Assembly (NCBI RefSeq): GCF_028882275.1
Contig: NZ_JARBUT010000001.1
Coordinates: forward strand, 310,001 to 374,000
Source of the DNA: Nocardiopsis sp. N85
GTDB lineage: Bacteria > Actinomycetota > Actinomycetes > Streptosporangiales > Streptosporangiaceae
Length of the DNA: 64,000 bases
Direction: 5' to 3'
Shown: piece after piece, positions 54,036 through 63,152 of the stretch
How positions within the stretch are numbered: position 1 is the first letter of the stretch
Layout of the letters: every line of letters begins with the position of its first letter
Made by a program: the position numbers and the translations under genes
Notes under the pieces: generated by a model
What the model was told of the DNA's origin: nothing
Seen by the model: only the letters and a program-made list of their open reading frames with translations
Databases searched by the model: none

Positions 54036-56171
54036 TCAGTTCTCGTGTGCGGACGCGGGTTCCGCCGTCTTCACGGCCTCCGACCCTTCGGCGGACTCCG
54101 TGTCCTCGATCCCCTCCGGGGCGACGACGGACGCGGCCGAGACCCCGCCCGGCGGGGTCACCAGCGGCTCGGCGCCATCCGTCGGCTCCGGTTCCGGCTC
54201 GGGGCGCGGTGCGGGCGGCTCGGTGGCCAGTTCCAGCGGCGGTACGTCCGCCTCGAAGCCGAACACCCGGGCGTACAGTCCCAGTTCCGCCTCCAGCGAC
54301 TCGCGCCGGGCCCTCTCACCGGTGAACCCGTGCGCCTCGCCCTCGAACTCCACCAACGCGTACGGCACGGTGCGCTCGCCCAGCGCCGTGGCCATGGCGA
54401 ACGCCTGGTCCGGTGTCACCACCGGGTCGTCCAGGCCCTGGAGCAGCAGCACCGGCACCTCGATCTCCGAGGTCCGGTTGATCGGCGACCGTTCCCGGTA
54501 CCGCTCCACGAACCCCGGCAGCAGCCCCACCAGCGAGTCCAGGAAGCGCGACTCGAAATCGTGGGTGGTGCGCGCCAGGCCCAACAGGTCGGCCACGCCG
54601 AAGTAGGACACCCCGCAGGCGAACACGTCCCCGGTCACCGCCGACAGCGCGGTGTACCCGCCCGCGCTCGGGCCGCGCACCGCCAACCGTCCGGCGTCGG
54701 CCCTTCCCTCCTCCACGAGGGCCCGCGCGACGGCCGTGACGTCCTCCACGTCCACCACGCCCCACTCCTTGTCCAGGCGTTTGCGGTAGGAGCGGCCGTA
54801 TCCGGTGGACCCGCCGTAGTTGACGTCCACGATGCCGATGCCCCGGCTGGTGAAGTAGGCCTTCACGGGGTCGAACGCGATGGTGGAGTGCGACACCGGC
54901 CCGCCGTGCGCCCACACCACGTAGGGCGCGGGCCCTTCCGGGGAGCGTTCCGGATGGGTCGGCGGGTAGACGTTGGCGTGCACCGACGCGCCGTAGCGCC
55001 CGGGGAGGGTGACCTTGCGGGGGATCGGAAGGTAGGCCGGGTCGGGCATCGCCTCCACCGACCGGTGCAGGATCTCCACCCGGCCCGCCACCGGGTCCAG
55101 CCGGACCAGGGAATGCGGGACGGTCGGCGACGACGCCACCGCGACCACGCCGTGTCCGTCGGTGTCGAGCATCGACCACGACGTCAGGTCGGTGTCCACC
55201 GGTGCCAGGTCCAGGGTGTCGGGGTCGTACACCCCGGGCGCCATGTCGGCGTCGCCGTGCAGCGCGACCACCTTCCCCGAGTCCAGGACGCAGAACGACC
55301 GGTCGCCCAGCCGCCCCGGCGGTGCGTGGAACTCCTCCTCCGCCGGGTACAGGGCGATCGCCGGGCCGGTGAGCCCCACCTGGTAGAGGTTCCACCAGCC
55401 GGGCCAGTCCGAGGCCACGTACAGCGTGGAGGGGGAGTTCCACACGGGGGAGACCACCGACTCCTCCGAGGACCCCCTGAGCGTGTACTCACCGGTCAGG
55501 CCGCTGTCGGTGAGCAGACCCATCCGCAGCTCGGTCCCGTCCCAGGGCATCTTGGGGTGATTCCAGCGCACGTACGCGAGCCGGCTCCCGTCGGGAGAGG
55601 GGGCCGGTGAGGCGTAGAAGTCGGCGCCCGAGACCACCTCGCGCACCGCCGCGGCGTCGTTCGCGCCCCGGCCGGACAGCGGCACCGACACGATCGACCG
55701 CCGTACCGTGCCGCCGGCGTGGTGCTCGCGCACGCACAGGACGCTGCGGCCGTCGGGGCCGACCACCGGATCGGCGTGGCGCAGGGCCGCGGGGACGGCC
55801 GGTTCGGGGGTGAGCGGTACCGGTTCGGAGGACCCGTGCTCCAACAGGTACAGGCGCTGATCGGGGGAGTTGACGAAGACGACACCCATGCGGACCAGGG
55901 CCTTGTCGTCGCGCCGGGGCACCGGGCGGAAGGACCGCCCCCCGTACTCGTGCACACGGCTGCCGACGCTCCACGGTGCCGCCAGCAGGTCGGTCACCGT
56001 GCCGTTCGCGGCGCGCCGCATGATGGTCCGGCGGCCCTCCTCGGGCCGGGCCTCCTCCCACCAGACCTCGTCTCCCACGATGGAGGGGAAGGCGATGGCG
56101 CGCACTCCCCGGGCGACGTCGGCGGCACTGATGGGCGATGGCCAGGAGCCGTGACTCGACAGTTCAGACAT
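54036..56171 (-). CDS. S9 family prolyl-oligopeptidase-like serine peptidase
   Basis: 711 residues. An N-terminal beta-propeller, with FYASPAPSPDGSRLAYVRWNHPKMPWDGTELR as a typical S9C/DPP-like blade, and a C-terminal alpha/beta hydrolase with Ser in GPSAGGYTAL (near 502), Asp in LLQGLDDPVVTPDQA (near 581) and His in EGEAHGF (near 612). YVVWAHGGPVSHSTIAFDPVKAYF supplies the oxyanion region. The last 75 residues (from about 636) are an acidic Pro/Glu/Ala tail, unusual for the family. ATG 56171 (MSELSSHG) is chosen; ATG 56210 would add 13 residues. No signal peptide is seen, so it is cytoplasmic. Confidence 0.9.
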   Translation of the reverse strand: MSELSSHGSWPSPISAADVARGVRAIAFPSIVGDEVWWEEARPEEGRRTIMRRAANGTVTDLLAAPWSVGSRVHEYGGRSFRPVPRRDDKALVRMGVVFVNSPDQRLYLLEHGSSEPVPLTPEPAVPAALRHADPVVGPDGRSVLCVREHHAGGTVRRSIVSVPLSGRGANDAAAVREVVSGADFYASPAPSPDGSRLAYVRWNHPKMPWDGTELRMGLLTDSGLTGEYTLRGSSEESVVSPVWNSPSTLYVASDWPGWWNLYQVGLTGPAIALYPAEEEFHAPPGRLGDRSFCVLDSGKVVALHGDADMAPGVYDPDTLDLAPVDTDLTSWSMLDTDGHGVVAVASSPTVPHSLVRLDPVAGRVEILHRSVEAMPDPAYLPIPRKVTLPGRYGASVHANVYPPTHPERSPEGPAPYVVWAHGGPVSHSTIAFDPVKAYFTSRGIGIVDVNYGGSTGYGRSYRKRLDKEWGVVDVEDVTAVARALVEEGRADAGRLAVRGPSAGGYTALSAVTGDVFACGVSYFGVADLLGLARTTHDFESRFLDSLVGLLPGFVERYRERSPINRTSEIEVPVLLLQGLDDPVVTPDQAFAMATALGERTVPYALVEFEGEAHGFTGERARRESLEAELGLYARVFGFEADVPPLELATEPPAPRPEPEPEPTDGAEPLVTPPGGVSAASVVAPEGIEDTESAEGSEAVKTAEPASAHEN

Positions 56172-56475
56172 GTCCCGCTCAGGATGGGTCGTGGGGTGTA
56201 TGGGTGACATGTCGACCTTAGTCCTCGCACGGGCGCGTGTGCAGTCCCGCCGGATCCCGTATCCGTCTTTTGATCTTCTCCGCCGCAAGGCGGGGCGGGG
56301 CCCTCCGCAGGGGCGGCTCCGTTCGCGCGGAGGGTCCCACGGCGTCGGTCCCCGGACCTCCCGCCTCGGGGCCGGGGCGACCTCCGGGGAACCGCGGAGG
56401 TCCGTCGGGTGCCGGCCGGGAGAACGGACGACGGCCCCGCCGTGGGGGCGGGGCCGTCGATCGGACACGGGAGGG
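56172..56475. other. Gap between the S9 peptidase and gluD
   Basis: No gene is seen. It contains GC-rich inverted segments around 56285-56330 (GGGCGGGGCCCTCCGC and GGCGGCTCCG) and the terminator of gluABCD at 56429-56459. The peptidase promoter should lie near 56215-56250 on the minus strand, but I cannot name convincing boxes. Confidence 0.4.
56429..56459 (-). terminator. Terminator of gluABCD
   Basis: A 13-base perfect stem, CGACGGCCCCGCC (56429-56441) with its complement (56447-56459) and a 5-base loop, 17 bases past the gluD stop on the minus strand. Confidence 0.75.
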
Positions 56476-57540
56476 TCAGTCCCGGCGTTCCTCGTCCTCG
56501 TCGTCGGGCCGCTCGTCGGTCTCCGTGACCGACGTCGACGGCTCCCCCGTGGAGAACGCGGCGGACGTGCCCGCGGTCGCTCCGGCCGCGGTGCCGGTGG
56601 CCTCGATCGCGACCGGGGCGCCCCCGGCGGCCGTCGGCTTGGCGGAGGGACGGCCGCGTCGGGCGTTGCGCCGCTCCAACCAGATCGCGCACCGGCTGAG
56701 GGTCATGTTGATGATGATGTAGATGACGGCGCAGATGATCGCCGCGGGGATCACGTTGCTCTCCCGGGTGGCCAGGAGGGTGAAGCTGCGCAGCAGCTCC
56801 GGGAAGGCCACGATGTAGCCGAGCGCGGAGTCCTTGAGCAGGACGACCAGCTGGGCGACGATCGCGGGCATCATCGAGGTGATCGCCTGCGGGATCAGGA
56901 TCTGCCACATGGTCTGCGACCTGGTCATCCCGATGGCCTGGGACGCCTCGGACTGTCCCTTGGGCACGGCCAGGACGCCCGCCCGGAACACCTCCGCGAG
57001 CACCGAGCCGTTGTACAGGGTCAGACCGACGACGACCGCGGCCAACGCGGTCACCTGGAAGGTGCCGGTCGGGATGTCGAACAGCTGCCAGGCCACGATG
57101 GGCAGGGCCATGGTGAAGAAGATGAGGATCAGCAGCGGGATGCCGCGGAAGAACTCCACGACCGCCCCGGACGGGATCCGGATCCACCAGCGCTCCGACA
57201 TCCGGCCGATGCCGAAGACCAGACCGAACAGGATCGCCAGCACCGACGCCGTCAGCGCGGCCGTCAGGGTGTTCTGGAGACCCGGCAGGACGTAGGAGGT
57301 CCAGGTGTCGGGCCGCAGGAACGGCTCCCACTTGTCGGCCGCCCACTGCCCCTCCGGGTTGACCGCCCAGACGGCGGACGAGAACAGCGGGTCCTCACGG
57401 TCCACCAGGGTCCTGTTGAACCCCAGGTAGAGGATCGCCAGGCCCACCAGCGCCAACACGACGGTGAAGACCGTGTAGAGGGCGTTGCGCATGCGGGCCT
57501 TGGGCCCGGGAACGTCGAAGAGAACGGACTGGGCGCTCAT
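56476..57540 (-). CDS. gluD: Glutamate-type ABC importer permease GluD
   Basis: 354 residues from ATG 57540, which overlaps the gluC stop (ATGA). A polar amino-acid permease with an extra N-terminal helix; EFFRGIPLLILIFFTMALPI, SVLAEVFRAGVLAVPKGQSEASQAIGMTRSQTMWQILIPQAI is the EAA-loop region. A C-terminal tail of about 60 residues, rich in Ala, Thr, Glu and Asp (ending EDEERRD), extends beyond the usual permease end. Fourth gene of gluABCD, in the corynebacterial order. Confidence 0.9.
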   Translation of the reverse strand: MSAQSVLFDVPGPKARMRNALYTVFTVVLALVGLAILYLGFNRTLVDREDPLFSSAVWAVNPEGQWAADKWEPFLRPDTWTSYVLPGLQNTLTAALTASVLAILFGLVFGIGRMSERWWIRIPSGAVVEFFRGIPLLILIFFTMALPIVAWQLFDIPTGTFQVTALAAVVVGLTLYNGSVLAEVFRAGVLAVPKGQSEASQAIGMTRSQTMWQILIPQAITSMMPAIVAQLVVLLKDSALGYIVAFPELLRSFTLLATRESNVIPAAIICAVIYIIINMTLSRCAIWLERRNARRGRPSAKPTAAGGAPVAIEATGTAAGATAGTSAAFSTGEPSTSVTETDERPDDEDEERRD

Positions 57541-58211
57541 CGGACCACCGCCACGCGCTTGGAGAGCCAACCGAAGAAGTAGCCCGTCGGCAGGGTCAGG
57601 ATCAGGAAGCCGATCGCGAACCCGAGGAAGGTCGGCAGGACCGGCGCGATGCCCTGATCGAACATGAGCTTCATCTGTCGGGACGCCTCCTGGACGCCCA
57701 GCCCCGCGACGGAGGCGACGGTGGTGTTCTTGGTGAGGGCGATGAGCACGCTGCCCAGCGGGCCCACGACGGCGCGCAGTGCCTGGGGGATGACGATCAG
57801 GCTCAGGTTCTGGGTGAAGGTCAGGCCCAGGGAGCGGGCGGCCTCGACCTGGCCCAGGGGGATGGTGTTGATGCCCGAGCGCAGTGACTCGGACACGAAG
57901 CAGGCGGTGTAGGCGGACAGGCCGATGACCGCCCACCAGAACACGTCCCACATGACGCGGTCGTGCAGGCTCAGGCCCAGGGCGCTGTTGAGGCCCAGAC
58001 CGCAGAACAACAGCACCAGGGTCAGCGGCGTGTTCCGGATGCCTTCGACGTAGGCCGTGGACAGACCGCGCAGCAGCGGGACGGGGGAGACCCGCATCGC
58101 GGTGAGCAGGATGCCCAGGACGAAGGAGAAGAAAGCGCTGAAGAGGGTCAGCCGGACGGTCCATGAGAAACCGTCGACAACCCTGTCGATATTGCTGAGA
58201 AAGGCTTCCAT
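57537..58211 (-). CDS. gluC: Glutamate-type ABC importer permease GluC
   Basis: 224 residues, five or so membrane helices. GFSWTVRLTLFSAFFSFVLGILLTAMRVSP, YVEGIRNTPLTLVLLFCGLGL and the EAA region SESLRSGINTIPLGQVEAARSLGLTFTQNLSLIVIPQALR. It is preceded by a 19-base-stem hairpin between gluB and gluC. Confidence 0.92.
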   Translation of the reverse strand: MEAFLSNIDRVVDGFSWTVRLTLFSAFFSFVLGILLTAMRVSPVPLLRGLSTAYVEGIRNTPLTLVLLFCGLGLNSALGLSLHDRVMWDVFWWAVIGLSAYTACFVSESLRSGINTIPLGQVEAARSLGLTFTQNLSLIVIPQALRAVVGPLGSVLIALTKNTTVASVAGLGVQEASRQMKLMFDQGIAPVLPTFLGFAIGFLILTLPTGYFFGWLSKRVAVVR

Positions 58212-58229
58212 GGGTCCCAGCCGGTCAAG

Positions 58230-58273
58230 GGCCGGGCGGTGGTGCCGGAGGGTTCCGGCACCACCGCCCGGCC
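58230..58273 (-). terminator. Intercistronic hairpin between gluB and gluC
   Basis: A 19-base perfect stem, GGCCGGGCGGTGGTGCCGG (58230-58248) with its complement (58255-58273) and a 6-base loop. Probably a partial terminator or mRNA stabiliser that raises binding protein over permeases; gluC and gluD would depend on read-through. Confidence 0.75.
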
Positions 58274-58290
58274 GGGGTCAGATGACGGTC

Positions 58291-59163
58291 TTAGGCGCAG
58301 GCGCCGAGCTCGGGGACGTTCTCCTCGTAGGAGAAGTCGGTGTCACCGAACGCCGCCTCCAGGAACTCGGTGGCCTTGCCCTCGTCCCACATCTTGGTGA
58401 TGGCCGCGTTGACCTCTTCGCAGCGCTCGGTCGAGCCGGCGGGCAGGCCGACGCCGTACTGCTCCTCGCCGAACGGGGCGTTGACGACCCGGTACTGGTC
58501 CGGGTTCTGGGCGGCGAAGCCCGCCAGGATGGTGTTGTCGGTGGTCACCGCGTCGACGGTGCCGTTGCCGAGGAGCTCCAGGCACTCGGAGTAGTTGCCG
58601 GCCTCGCGCAGCTCGGCGTCGATGCCCAGGCCGCCCTCGTCCTCGGAGTCGACGATGGTGTTGGCGGAGCGGGAGCCGGAGGCGGAGCAGAGCACCTTGT
58701 CGGCCAGGTCGTCGGGGCCGTTGATGTCGGTGTTGTCGGCCTGGGTCAGGATGTCCTGCTGGGCGACGTAGTACGGGCCGGCGAAGTCCACGACCTGGCG
58801 GCGCTCGTCGGTGATGGAGTAGGTCGCCACGACCATGTCGACGGTGCCCTGCTGGAGGAACGCCTCGCGGTTGGCGGAGGCGGCCTCCTCCCACTGGATC
58901 TGGTCCGGGGAGTAACCGAGCTCACCGGCGATGTAGGTGGCGACGTCCACGTCGAAACCGACCGGGGCGCTGCCTTCGAGCAGGCCGAGGCCGGGCTGGT
59001 CGTACTTGACACCGATGGTGATGGTGTCGCCGCCGCCGTTGCCGTTGCCCTCGCCGCCGTCACCGTCGCCGTCACCGCCGACGTCGGCGGTGCCACAGGC
59101 GGTGAGAGCGAGGGCCAGGGCCGCGGCGCTGCCCAGAGCGGTGCTGATGCGACGGACTCGCAT
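58291..59163 (-). CDS. gluB: Glutamate-binding lipoprotein GluB
   Basis: 290 residues. The lipoprotein signal ends ALALALTACG (cysteine near residue 23), then a Gly/Asp/Asn-rich spacer and an SBP family-3 fold: ITIGVKYDQPGLGLLEG, GFDVDVATYIAGELGY, VDMVVATYSITDERRQVVDFAGPYYVAQQDIL, and VTTDNTILAGFA. It has paired cysteines (VLCSASGSRS, YSECLEL, ERCEEVN) that may form disulfides. The ligand is probably glutamate, by homology and gene order. Confidence 0.92.
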   Translation of the reverse strand: MRVRRISTALGSAAALALALTACGTADVGGDGDGDGGEGNGNGGGDTITIGVKYDQPGLGLLEGSAPVGFDVDVATYIAGELGYSPDQIQWEEAASANREAFLQQGTVDMVVATYSITDERRQVVDFAGPYYVAQQDILTQADNTDINGPDDLADKVLCSASGSRSANTIVDSEDEGGLGIDAELREAGNYSECLELLGNGTVDAVTTDNTILAGFAAQNPDQYRVVNAPFGEEQYGVGLPAGSTERCEEVNAAITKMWDEGKATEFLEAAFGDTDFSYEENVPELGACA

Positions 59164-59231
59164 GGGGTGTACCTCTTCCTTGGGTGTTCGTGCGAAGCTC
59201 ACACGACCCTTGTCCGGGCCGCGGGGGGAAG

Positions 59232-59975
59232 CTAGTGGGTCAGAATCTTGGAGAGGAAGTCCTGGGCCCGCTCCGACCGCGGGTTGGTGAAGAACTCTTC
59301 GGGGGTGTTCTCCTCGACGATCTCCCCGTCGGCCATGAACACGACCCGGTTGGCGGCACGACGGGCGAAGCCCATCTCGTGGGTGACCACGACCATGGTC
59401 ATGCCCTCGCTCGCCAGGTCGGTCATGACGTCCAGGACCTCTTGGACCATCTCCGGGTCCAGCGCGGAGGTCGGCTCGTCGAACAGGAGGACCTTGGGGT
59501 TCATCGCCAGGGCACGGGCGATGGCCACACGCTGCTGCTGGCCGCCGGAGAGCTGGGCCGGGTACTTGTCGGCCTGCTCGCCGATGCGGACCCGTTCCAG
59601 CAGCTCCATGCCGCGGGCGTCGGCCTCGGTCCTGGACTTGCGCAGGACCTTCATCGGTCCCAGCGTCACGTTCTGCAACACGGTCTTGTGCGCGAACAGG
59701 TTGAACGACTGGAACACCATGCCCACATCGCTGCGCAGACGCGCGAGCGCGCGCCCCTCGGCCGGGAGCGGTTGACCATCGAGGGTGATCACGCCCGAGT
59801 CGATGCCCTCCAGGCGGTTGATCGTGCGGCACAGTGTCGACTTGCCGGACCCTGACGGCCCGATGACGACCACCACCTCGCCGGAGTTAACCGTCAGATC
59901 GATGTCGCGGAGCACGTGCAGGTCGCCGAAATGCTTGTTGACGTTCTCCAGCACGACGAGAGGAGTTGAGGTCAT
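59232..59975 (-). CDS. gluA: Glutamate-type ABC importer ATPase GluA
   Basis: 247 residues. Walker [22 protein letters not shown] (near residue 38), Q-loop [19 protein letters not shown], signature [18 protein letters not shown], Walker [17 protein letters not shown], and [27 protein letters not shown]: a polar amino-acid importer ATPase. First gene of gluABCD. No Shine-Dalgarno is present before ATG 59975; instead a promoter ends 6 bases upstream. Confidence 0.95.
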   Translation of the reverse strand: MTSTPLVVLENVNKHFGDLHVLRDIDLTVNSGEVVVVIGPSGSGKSTLCRTINRLEGIDSGVITLDGQPLPAEGRALARLRSDVGMVFQSFNLFAHKTVLQNVTLGPMKVLRKSRTEADARGMELLERVRIGEQADKYPAQLSGGQQQRVAIARALAMNPKVLLFDEPTSALDPEMVQEVLDVMTDLASEGMTMVVVTHEMGFARRAANRVVFMADGEIVEENTPEEFFTNPRSERAQDFLSKILTH

Positions 59976-59981
59976 GGTGGG

Positions 59982-60010
59982 AACCTAGTGTGTTGTTGTT
60001 GCCGTGTCAT
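59982..60010 (-). promoter_or_regulatory. Promoter of gluABCD (leaderless)
   Basis: Minus-strand ATGACA (60010-60005), 17 bases, TAGGTT (59987-59982), then CCCACC and ATG 59975. Both boxes and the spacing match a sigma-A-type promoter, and the start point falls on the A of the ATG. Confidence 0.65.
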
Positions 60011-60289
60011 CACGAAAACGCGGACCGCTCATGGAGTAGCAGACTTGTTACGGCGTGATCCGCGAAACCGTTATCGGTTCGAAGGATTAAATTCTCGTCC
60101 GTTGCGCAGAGTGGCCGTTTCGTCCTCCAGAGTCCCGCCCGGCGTGACGTGCGGGCTGCCGATGTCCCCCTTCCTTCCCCGGTCACGGGCTCGACACCCG
60201 CGGCCCTCGGCGGCGTTCCGGAGCGGTCCCCGACGGGGCCGGGCCGTGACCGGATCGGTGGAGGGCGTCGGCGGGTCCGCGGCACCGGA

Positions 60290-60295
60290 TAGCCT
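60290..60295 (+). promoter_or_regulatory. -10 element of miaB, leaderless start
   Basis: TAGCCT, then GGAACC, then GTG 60302. No ribosome site upstream of the start codon. Confidence 0.45.
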
Positions 60296-60301
60296 GGAAC
60301 C

Positions 60302-61792
60302 GTGAGCCAGAGTCGTACCTACCAAGTGCGGACCTACGGCTGCCAGATGAACGTCCACGACTCCGAGCGCCTCTCCGGTCTGCTGGAGGACGCTGGGTAC
60401 GCTCGGGCGGCCGAGGACACCACCGCGGACATCGTCGTCTTCAACACCTGTGCGGTCCGGGAGAACGCGGACAATCGCCTGTACGGCAACCTCGGGCATC
60501 TGCGCCCGGTCAAGGACGCCAACCCCGGCATGCAGATCGCCGTCGGGGGCTGCCTGGCGCAGAAGGACCGGGGTGAGATCGTCCGGCGTGCCCCCTGGGT
60601 CGACGTCGTGTTCGGCACCCACAACATCGGCTCCCTGCCGGCCCTCCTGGAACGCGCCCGCGTCCAGAAGGAGGCGCAGGTCGAGATCGCCGAGTCGCTG
60701 GAGCACTTCCCCTCCACGCTGCCCAGCCGTCGCGAGTCGGCGTACGCGGCGTGGGTGTCGATCTCGGTCGGGTGCAACAACACCTGCACCTTCTGCATCG
60801 TCCCGGCGCTGCGCGGCAAGGAACAGGACCGTCGCCCCGGCGACGTCCTCGCCGAGGTGCGCGCCCTGGTCGCGGAGGGCGTCAGCGAGATCACCCTGCT
60901 CGGCCAGAACGTCAACGCCTACGGCAGCGGATTCGGCGACCGGCAGGCCTTCTCCAAACTGCTGCGCGCCTGCGGTGAGATCGAAGGGCTGGAGCGGGTC
61001 CGCTTCACCTCCCCTCACCCGCGCGACTTCACCGATGACGTCATCGAGGCGATGGCCGAGACCCCCAACGTCATGCCGCAGCTGCACATGCCGTTGCAGT
61101 CGGGTTCCAGCCGCGTCCTCAAGGCGATGCGCCGCTCCTACCGCCAGGAGCGTTTCCTGGGCATCGTGGAGAAGGTGCGCGAGGTCATGCCGCACGCCGC
61201 CATCACCACCGACATCATCGTGGGCTTCCCCGGCGAGACCGAGGAGGACTTCGTGGAGACGCTGCACGTGGTCCGGGAGGCCCGCTTCTCCGCCGCGTTC
61301 ACCTTCCAGTACTCCAAGCGCCCCGGTACCCCGGCCGCGACCATGGACGACCAGGTGCCGCCGGAGGTCGTCAAGGACCGCTACCAGCGACTGGTCGACC
61401 TCCAGGAGGAGATCTCCTGGGAGGAGAACAAGAAGTTGGTCGGCACCGAGGTCGAACTGCTGGTGGCCGACGGCGAGGGCCGCAAGGACGGAGAGCACCG
61501 CCGCCTGTCCGGCCGCGCCCCCGACAACCGCCTGGTGCACTTCGCCGTCGGTGACGGCGAGGAGCCCCGACCGGGCGACGTGGTGACCGTCCGGGTGACC
61601 TACGCGGCACCGCACCACCTGGTGGCCGACTCCGGGGTGCGGCGGCTGCGCCGTACGCGCGCCGGCGACGCCTGGGCGGCCCGCAACGGCGAGCCCGTCC
61701 AGGAGAAGAAGCCCGACGTCCTGTTGGGCATGCCCCGTATCGGCAGGCCCGCCGAGCAGCCCGCCCCCGTCGGCGGCTGCGACCTCGTCTGA
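60302..61792 (+). CDS. miaB: tRNA-2-methylthio-N6-isopentenyladenosine synthase MiaB
   Basis: 496 residues from GTG 60302. A radical-SAM methylthiotransferase acting on A37 of tRNAs after MiaA. Cluster cysteines of the N-terminal domain: [33 protein letters not shown]. The radical-SAM triad is CNNTCTFC (near residue 158). [31 protein letters not shown] and [11 protein letters not shown] are MiaB-specific, followed by a TRAM domain. The substrate-making partner miaA is convergent next door. Confidence 0.96.
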   Translation: MSQSRTYQVRTYGCQMNVHDSERLSGLLEDAGYARAAEDTTADIVVFNTCAVRENADNRLYGNLGHLRPVKDANPGMQIAVGGCLAQKDRGEIVRRAPWVDVVFGTHNIGSLPALLERARVQKEAQVEIAESLEHFPSTLPSRRESAYAAWVSISVGCNNTCTFCIVPALRGKEQDRRPGDVLAEVRALVAEGVSEITLLGQNVNAYGSGFGDRQAFSKLLRACGEIEGLERVRFTSPHPRDFTDDVIEAMAETPNVMPQLHMPLQSGSSRVLKAMRRSYRQERFLGIVEKVREVMPHAAITTDIIVGFPGETEEDFVETLHVVREARFSAAFTFQYSKRPGTPAATMDDQVPPEVVKDRYQRLVDLQEEISWEENKKLVGTEVELLVADGEGRKDGEHRRLSGRAPDNRLVHFAVGDGEEPRPGDVVTVRVTYAAPHHLVADSGVRRLRRTRAGDAWAARNGEPVQEKKPDVLLGMPRIGRPAEQPAPVGGCDLV

Positions 61793-62030
61793 CCGACACC
61801 CGTGTCGTGGACGGCCCCGGTGCTCCGGCACCGGGGCCGTCGTCGTGGGGCGGGAGGCCGCCCCGTTCGCGTGCGCCCTCCCGGGGCGTTCACCCGAGGG
61901 GTGGGGGGCACTCCTCCAGCGCCGCGCGGGCTTGCCCGGGCCGGCCGTCGAACAGGGCGACGACCTCGGGGCGCGCGGCGACGCGGGGACGGCGGTCTCC
62001 TCCGGGCCCCGGCGCACGGCCTCGACGCGG
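61793..62030. other. Intergenic region between convergent miaB and miaA
   Basis: Apart from the hairpin at 61810-61841 I see nothing certain. The minus-strand frame immediately beyond the miaA stop continues for about 50 codons (ending ALEECPPPLG at about 61898) with protein-like composition, but it has no start of its own and I do not call it a gene. Confidence 0.4.
61810..61841 (+). terminator. Terminator of miaB
   Basis: Perfect 14-base stem GACGGCCCCGGTGC (61810-61823) with its complement (61828-61841). The loop is TCCG closed by C-G, a UNCG-class tetraloop, which makes the hairpin especially stable. Confidence 0.85.
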
Positions 62031-63020
62031 CTACAGACCTCGGGGGACCATCGTGGCGATGTCCACCAACGCCTCGCCGGGATCCTCGACGGAGGTCGAC
62101 AACGCCGTCTCCACCCGGTTCAACGCCCGCTCCAACAGATCCGGGGCGTCGTAGGGCAGCCACCGCACCCGCGGATCACGGCGGAACCACGACTCCTGAC
62201 GGCGGACGAACCGACGGGTGGCCTGGGCGGTGGCCGCCTTGGCCTCCTCCTCCGACAACTCCCCGTCCAGCTGCGCCAGCGCCTGGGCGTACCCGAGCGC
62301 CTTGGCCGCGGTGCGCCCCTCGCGCAGTCCCTGGGAGTCCAACCTTCGGACCTCGTCGAGCAGGCCCTTCTCCCACATGCGCTCCACCCGCAGGTCGACG
62401 CGCTCGTCCAGTTCCGGGCGCGGCGCGTTCAGCCCGATCTGGGCGCACGGGTAGAAGGGCGTGTGATCGGGCAGGGTCGCCGTGAACGGCCGTCCCGTCA
62501 GCTCGATGACCTCCAGCGCCCGCACGATCCGTCGACCGTTGCCGGGCAGAATGGCCCGCGCCGCCGCCGGATCGGACTCCGCCAACCGGGCGTGCAGGAC
62601 ACCGGGACCCACGTCGGCCAGCTCCGACTCCAGGCGGGCGCGCACCTCGGGGTCGGTGCCGGGGAAGTCCAGATGGTCCAGGACCGCGCGCACGTACAGC
62701 CCGGACCCACCCACCAGGATCGGCAGGACGTCGCGGTCGGCGCAGTCCTCGACCCGTTCGCGGGCCATCGTCTGATAACTCGCGACGTCGGCCGGCTCGG
62801 TGACGTCCCACACGTCCAACAGATGGTGGGGCACCCCCCGCCGCTCCTCCTCGGAGAGCTTGGCGGTGCCGATGTCCATTCCCCGGTACAGCTGCATGGA
62901 GTCGGCGTTGATCACCTCACCGCGACGACCGACGCGCTCTTCCAAGCGCAGGGCCATCTCCACGGCCAGGTCGGATTTGCCCACGGCGGTCGGACCCACG
63001 ACCGCGATCACCTTGATCAT
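62031..63020 (-). CDS. miaA: tRNA dimethylallyltransferase MiaA
   Basis: 329 residues. It transfers dimethylallyl to A37 of tRNAs reading UNN codons, the substrate for MiaB. The P-loop AVVGPTAVGKSDLAVEMA, INADSMQLYRGMDIGTAK, GVPHHLLDVWDV, VGGSGLYVRAVLD and the tRNA-contact region AAKALGYAQALAQLDGE and TRRFVRRQESWFRRD are all present. TAGGCT 6 bases before ATG 63020 suggests a leaderless or near-leaderless start, though GAGAAG before the ATG could also serve as a weak ribosome site. Confidence 0.96.
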   Translation of the reverse strand: MIKVIAVVGPTAVGKSDLAVEMALRLEERVGRRGEVINADSMQLYRGMDIGTAKLSEEERRGVPHHLLDVWDVTEPADVASYQTMARERVEDCADRDVLPILVGGSGLYVRAVLDHLDFPGTDPEVRARLESELADVGPGVLHARLAESDPAAARAILPGNGRRIVRALEVIELTGRPFTATLPDHTPFYPCAQIGLNAPRPELDERVDLRVERMWEKGLLDEVRRLDSQGLREGRTAAKALGYAQALAQLDGELSEEEAKAATAQATRRFVRRQESWFRRDPRVRWLPYDAPDLLERALNRVETALSTSVEDPGEALVDIATMVPRGL

Positions 63021-63026
63021 CTTCTC

Positions 63027-63032
63027 AGCCTA
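63027..63032 (-). promoter_or_regulatory. -10 element of miaA
   Basis: Minus-strand TAGGCT, then GAGAAG, then ATG 63020. Confidence 0.4.
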
Positions 63033-63064
63033 AGCCGCGTCGGGGCCGGTCCGGACGGTCCTGC

Positions 63065-63126
63065 CCTCAGAGGTCGTTCGAGGGGACCCGAAGGTGTCCT
63101 CGAAGAACCTTTCCTGACCTCTGAGG
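63065..63126. repeat. Nested inverted repeats between divergent miaA and dapF
   Basis: Outer arms CCTCAGAGGTC (63065-63075) and GACCTCTGAGG (63116-63126) are an 11-base perfect inverted repeat. Inside, TTCGAGG (63077-63083) pairs with CCTCGAA (63098-63104). It lies 14-76 bases upstream of the dapF -10 and could be a paired operator or cruciform-forming element. Confidence 0.6.
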
Positions 63127-63140
63127 ACCCTTGTGGGCAC

Positions 63141-63146
63141 TAATCT
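63141..63146 (+). promoter_or_regulatory. -10 element of dapF, leaderless start
   Basis: TAATCT, then GGGCGC, then ATG 63153. The -10 is close to consensus; there is no Shine-Dalgarno sequence. Confidence 0.5.
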
Positions 63147-63152
63147 GGGCGC

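Noticed and set aside
61850..62030. Possible small gene or miaA remnant past the miaA stop
   Set aside because: In-frame continuation has some protein-like composition (ALFDGRPGQARAALEECPPPLG) but no start codon with a ribosome site; it may be chance at this GC content.
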